The position numbers and the translations under genes are program-made. From Drosophila persimilis (lineage: Eukaryota > Arthropoda > Insecta > Diptera > Drosophilidae): DNA of 64,000 nucleotides. A model generated the notes under the pieces. It searched no databases. It was not told where the DNA came from and saw only the letters and a program-made list of their open reading frames with translations. The stretch is taken from contig NW_020825289.1 in NCBI RefSeq assembly GCF_003286085.1, positions 14,508,001 to 14,572,000 of the forward strand. Direction: 5' to 3'. Positions 59,700-64,000 of the stretch are shown here, piece after piece; the first letter of the stretch is position 1; each line of letters begins with the position of its first letter.

Positions 59700-60600
59700 A
59701 GAGATGGGAACACGGAGGGAGGAATTAGGATGCTTTAAGGTTAAGGTCATGATGTAACCGAACGGATTCCATATACATAGAACAGAAAGCATACAATGTG
59801 ATCTTTGTTCCATAATCACTTATGAACGGAACGGAAGATATACTTCCATTTTCGAAAAATCCGAATAGTTTAACCGTTTCGTTTTGACAACATTCATTTC
59901 GGACTCATGGTTTCAATTCCTTTTTTACATAACTATTGTTTTCTTTCTCTTGCAAACACTTCATCACAGCATTAAGAATTGCGTAATAGTTTGTTCCCAG
60001 TGAGAATCGGTAGCGTAGCACTTTGCTTACAGTTCGAAAAACTTTGGAAAACCAGAGGCCTTTGGGGAATCGAAAAAACACTCACTTCAAAGTGCTGGGG
60101 ATCGGAAGTGAAGTGCAGAAAGGCCTGAAGTGTAGATGAAGTAAAGTTGTGTTGTTGGGCTGAAATTAGAGGACCCAAAACAACGTTCGTCGCGCGCCAG
60201 ACCAGAAAATCAAATGCAGCAGTTGCAATAAAAAATCTAGAGCTTGCAGCCTCCCGCCCAGGGTTGTCAAATGCGATCACAACGAATCGGTTTAAGACGG
60301 TTACGAAACGGTTACGGAGAGGTTTATTAACTGACATGAAAATGTTGTGGTCAAGAAGAAAGAAGGCATTAAGGTAGGGTATCTCCCAAGCATGGTTAGC
60401 CTTCAGGTAACCTGACAACCCCTGAGTAGACATTGTTATTTATAAAACGACAGAACAGATTTTGGCCAGCGTCTGTCTTTGCTTATAGACTGTATATGTG
60501 TAAAAATACATTCATTAACGCTCGCGGCCAGCTGATCGGAGGACGAGAAATTGGCAATACAATCGATTGAACGATTCGCTCTGGATCAAGGTTAAGATCT
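59700..60600. other. Mpcp1 upstream region
   Basis: Should hold the Mpcp1 promoter and a non-coding first exon. A 153-residue minus frame at 59972-60433 starts 13 bases after a TATAAATA-like word, but the residues show no family features. A minus TATA-like box is at about 60428-60437. Confidence 0.35.
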
Positions 60601-60625
60601 TTTGTTTTATGCAAAATTTAAACAT

Positions 60626-60631
60626 TTTATT
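60626..60631 (-). terminator. CG16868: Poly(A) signal of the VWFA/Cache gene
   Basis: AATAAA on minus, 520 bases past the stop at 61151-61153; region between is non-coding 3' UTR-like. A plus-strand AATAAA also exists at 60867. Confidence 0.55.
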
Positions 60632-61150
60632 TGAAACGTACAATGCTAGATAATATTGTATGTATTGTATAAGTATTTAGTACTAAAATCGGTAGTTAGT
60701 AACTTTATGGACATAGGATTTATTACAAAAAAATGGTATACGTGTACGGCATCGTGTCGTACAATTGCTTTGCGGGCAGTAAGTACAATTCTGCGATTGA
60801 TTGGTGCTTATCGAATAAATGCTAAAAATATTGGAAGTAGCTGCATAATGTAGTAATACTTTTTGCAATAAATTACATATGTTAAAATACTATAAATCGA
60901 ATACATTAAAATGGCAGAAACAACGTCATCACTAAATTGTTGGTGTTAAACTCTCACTTTTCAGAGGTTGTAACAGATATACATGCACATTCGTGGACAT
61001 TCGTGGTGTGGATTACACTGTAGTCGACATGGTATCCGGGGCCCAACTTCCGGGGGTGGGCGGCAGTTGAACTGCCCGTGGGGGTCACTTAATTTAGTTG
61101 GCAAACAAGCGGACATCTTACTCTACTAAAACTTAACAGTTCTATGTGGA

Positions 61151-64000
61151 CTACGACTCGGCGGTCTCCATGTGCCGATGCACCGTTACTGGGGCCAGTA
61201 TGTAGTGGGGTCGCGTCTCGTCACCTTCAACGGCGCACAGGGGCAGCGTTGTCTGGCCATAGACGCCGCCGCCCGGTGGTCCTCGACAGGGCGAGGGCGT
61301 GGCCTGCATCTGCTGATGCTTGTATCGCTCCGTCTTCGAGGTGGGCTGATTGCTCAAGTAGGGATGAGTGTTGGGCTGTGTCGAAGACTGCTGGCGATTG
61401 GTTGGACTGGATATAGAGGTGGATATGGACATGGTGTCCGACTTGCTGTGCCGCTTATCGTTCAGGAGCAGCGGCTCGGCCAAGGTGAAACACTGCTGGT
61501 CGGAGCTGTCCTCGTGCGGAGTCATGGTGCTGTAGCCATGATCGGACTCCCCGTTGGGCGGTCGTCGGTAGCTGCTACCGCTGGAGACGTGATAGGGCGA
61601 AATGTCCGCCGCATGCATTAGCTGCCGCTGGGCGGCCGTGTGATCGTAGCCCCCTCCGAGCGGAGGCTCGTCGTGGGCCTTGCAGTCGTCAAAGTTGAAT
61701 CTCGACAGCGGCAATCCGTAGTTCTCCTCCTGAACGGAGTCTACATAGAACTGTTCCTGGGCCTGGGAATCCAAGTTGTGCCTGTAGCAGTAAATGGCAA
61801 ACGCAATGACTATGGCAAGGACGACTACGGCACCCCCGAGGGGTCCAAAGGCGGAGTAGGCATGCTGCTCTCTCTGGGGATTATGGGCAGCTAACAGCTC
61901 CAGCTCGTCGAGCTCACCATAGGGCGTCAATGAAGCCAGCACACCGTTGAAGCAGCTGGCCTGGGAGGCACAGAAGGAGTTACTGAAGCTATTTCCCTCC
62001 ACATCCTGCTGGCACCACTCGCAGCCCATCACGCCCAGGCACTCCCTTTGGCTGGAGTACGATTCGCAGCCTCCCGCTACCACACAACTTGGCAGTCCGC
62101 TCAGCAACTGGGTGGTCGGGGGCAGGGCTATAAAGTGCTCGCTGGGAGGCGAACAGTATGGGAAGTGTTGCGTGTAGTTGGCGTAGTACTCGAAGGACGA
62201 GGATGTGTTTCCGTCCCCCACCATGGGGCACTCGCAGGGGCATTCGCAGTCCGTCTGATCCATCCGCTTGCAGTTGAGGCACTCCCGGTCGATGGTGCTG
62301 CACGGACAGAAGGCTCCTCCGTCGCAGCTGGAGTTCAGCACGGCGGCAAAGAGATTGCTGCCCCGGATCAGGGCAATGGCGTACTTGGTCCGCTCGCCGT
62401 GCACCACGTTGCCCAGGATGCTGGCCAACGAGGTGTTGAAGGCGTAGTAACGCTGCAGAGTACGGTTCTGGTAGCTGGCGCAACCCAGTTTCCGCACCAG
62501 CTGGCCGTGGTTGAGCATGTCGTTGGCCAAGTAGGACTCCTTGTGTGTGAGATGCTCGTGCGGTCGCCTCTGATTCCTCGTGGGCGTGGCCGGCTGCAGC
62601 ATGCTGGGATGGGCCAGCAGGTAGCCCTCGTGTTCGAATATCAGGCATTTCATGTGCGGCAATTGGCACAGCGGCGTGCTCTCCAGGATCAGGCGATAGT
62701 AGAAGGCATACGGTACATCTAGGGCGACCACACCCACCGGCCTGTCCTGCTGGGCCGAGTGGAGGGCATGCGCCTTGCCCTCGAAGATGGTGTGCGCCAG
62801 GGTGACGATGTATCCGGCTCCGCCCGCATCCAGATACGGGGCTGTGCTCACAATTTTTCCCGGCTGGGCCATGGCCTGACGGAACCATGGCCTCCGAGTG
62901 GGATCGTAGCTGCTGCTGAGCAGGCAGCCAGGATACAGCTGGAGCACTCCACTTACACTGGCCATGTATCGTCGAATGATGTGATCGCGCAGCGATCCTC
63001 GTGTATCCTGATGCCGACGACGCAGCTGCTGCAGGGCCTGGTAGAGCATACTCACCTCATGCCGGATGCTGGGTCGCAGACCGGGATTGGCCAGCACGTC
63101 GGTCGGCTCCTTTAGATACGCCATAATGTTTTCCACATGTCGGAGCTGTGTGCTCGGGCGGTTGTTGTGCAGGAATCCGAATGGCGATTCAAAGGCAGCT
63201 GCGCTAAGGAACAGCGTGGGTGCATCTGCAAGAGATTCAAGTATGTAATCCATGCGGGATGGCTCTTTTATGGGATGTGCCCGATGTACTCACCCATTGT
63301 GGCCATTTGTCTGAAGTAGCGACAGATCTTAGGCACTGCAGTCCCGCCCTGGGCGAGGTCCAGCCGATGATATAGCAAGTCCATGCTCTCTCCGTAGTAG
63401 CCAGGCTCGTAGTTGGACACGGTATCCTTCAGGTTGTATCGTTGCGCGGAATCATTCCGCATGACATCGCTGCCACTACTCACCAAGCACACCACGTAGA
63501 TGCCCAGCACTGATTGCCAGTGGTAGGTGCGCTGCAGCCGCTGCTTGCCGAGATAAACTTCCGTTGTGGCATTGCCACTCTCCTCGTGCAGGAGGCGCTC
63601 CCGAATGTGACCGGAGAAGTCCGTGGCGTTCTCTAGGTAAGCAATATTCACGGGATACGAGGTCTCTCGCTGGATGAGCGGGCGGGGAAAGGCCGGGTGG
63701 GCCAGAGTGTTGCCCGAGGAGCGATCGAGGAGGAAGGCATAGCCACTGCCCTGCCTGGCACTGGGAGCAGCACTGGGGTAGTTGAGCAGATCCTCTAGCA
63801 GATCCGCCAGGTACAAGTTGACTCCTACAACACCATATGGAGGCACTGCATGCGTTATAGAGACCAGAACATCTGCGAAGGGGAGGAATATTATAGAGGA
63901 TTGTGGAAAAGAGTGCACAGAGCTCTCACCTCCGCTCTCTGCATCCACAATGGGAGGATGGACCTCCAACGTGTCCGTCAAATATCGTTCCACGAAAAGC
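61151..64000 (-). CDS. CG16868: VWFA and Cache domain-containing protein (CACHD1-like), C-terminal part
   Basis: Three exons in phase, minus order: 63930 to beyond the right edge, 63294-63872 (introns 63873-63929, 63226-63293) and 61151-63225, about 907 residues seen. CACHD1-type proteins resemble calcium-channel alpha2-delta subunits. Visible: a first Cache-like domain (PPYGVVGVNLYLADLLED, then SGYAFLLDRSSGNTLAHPAF), a second with SSYDPTRRPWFRQAM (the RxW Cache motif) and FEHEGYLLAHPSM, several N-glycosylation sites, a Cys-rich extracellular module (CPCSTIDRECLNCKRMDQTD onward), one membrane helix (GGAVVVLAIVIAFAIYCY) and a cytoplasmic tail of about 200 residues rich in Ser/Pro. The von Willebrand A domain expected at the N-terminus lies outside the window. 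Confidence 0.9.

Noticed and set aside
59972-60433. 153-residue minus frame next to a TATA-like word
   Set aside because: No domain or biased codon use; lies where the Mpcp1 promoter is expected. Kept only as a note.

Overview
This is a Drosophila genome segment, inferred from ena (enabled), the CkIIbeta2 / Cpr56F / Dcc1 / DDX24-type helicase / Mpcp1 / CG16868 cluster, introns of mostly 50-70 bp, TATA+Inr promoters and an INE-1/DINE-1 relic. The proteins differ from what I remember of D. melanogaster. The order fits Muller element C of another lineage, possibly the obscura group, but the species cannot be fixed by eye.

Layout. (1) 0.7-20.6 kb: ena on the minus strand, with a 3' UTR, eight shared coding exons (2.9-5.7 kb), a long-isoform first coding exon (7.4-8.5 kb), a short-isoform first coding exon (11.58 kb), a candidate third start (20.48 kb) and long introns full of simple repeats. 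Left of the ena 3' UTR is a possible membrane-protein terminal exon (182-300). (2) 21.2-21.8 kb: AT-rich dispersed repeat, inverted relative to two later copies. (3) 21.9-23.5 kb: a secreted-like, lysine/proline-rich protein on minus, behind a dense cluster of CGATA motifs (23.72-23.84 kb) and a possible tiny secreted-peptide gene on plus (24.06-24.43 kb). (4) 26.7-30.6 kb: a plus-strand gene of unknown function whose frame contains an in-frame TGA that lies inside a possible 54-bp intron. (5) 30.6-31.8 kb: second repeat cluster. (6) 33.4-35.4 kb: DHRSX-type short-chain dehydrogenase. (7) 35.4-48.1 kb: 12.6 kb with no credible coding exon, probably regulatory, with a DINE-1 relic and minisatellites. 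(8) 48.2-51.9 kb: Cpr56F, whose 2.36-kb first intron holds CkIIbeta2 on the opposite strand. (9) 52.0-52.7 kb: a divergent cuticle-protein-like gene converging on Cpr56F. (10) 53.4-53.97 kb: third repeat copy, ending almost at the Dcc1 start codon. (11) 54.0-64.0 kb: Dcc1 (+), DDX24-type helicase (-), Mpcp1 (-) and the 3' part of the VWFA/Cache receptor-like gene CG16868 (-), running off the right edge.

The genes do not form one pathway: cytoskeleton (Ena), cuticle (Cpr56F and neighbour), CK2 signalling, cohesion/replication (Dcc1), ribosome biogenesis (helicase), mitochondrial phosphate import (Mpcp1), lipid/steroid-type dehydrogenase and a Cache-domain membrane protein. Splice sites were called by eye; all exon sums were checked for phase and, where families are known, for family continuity.
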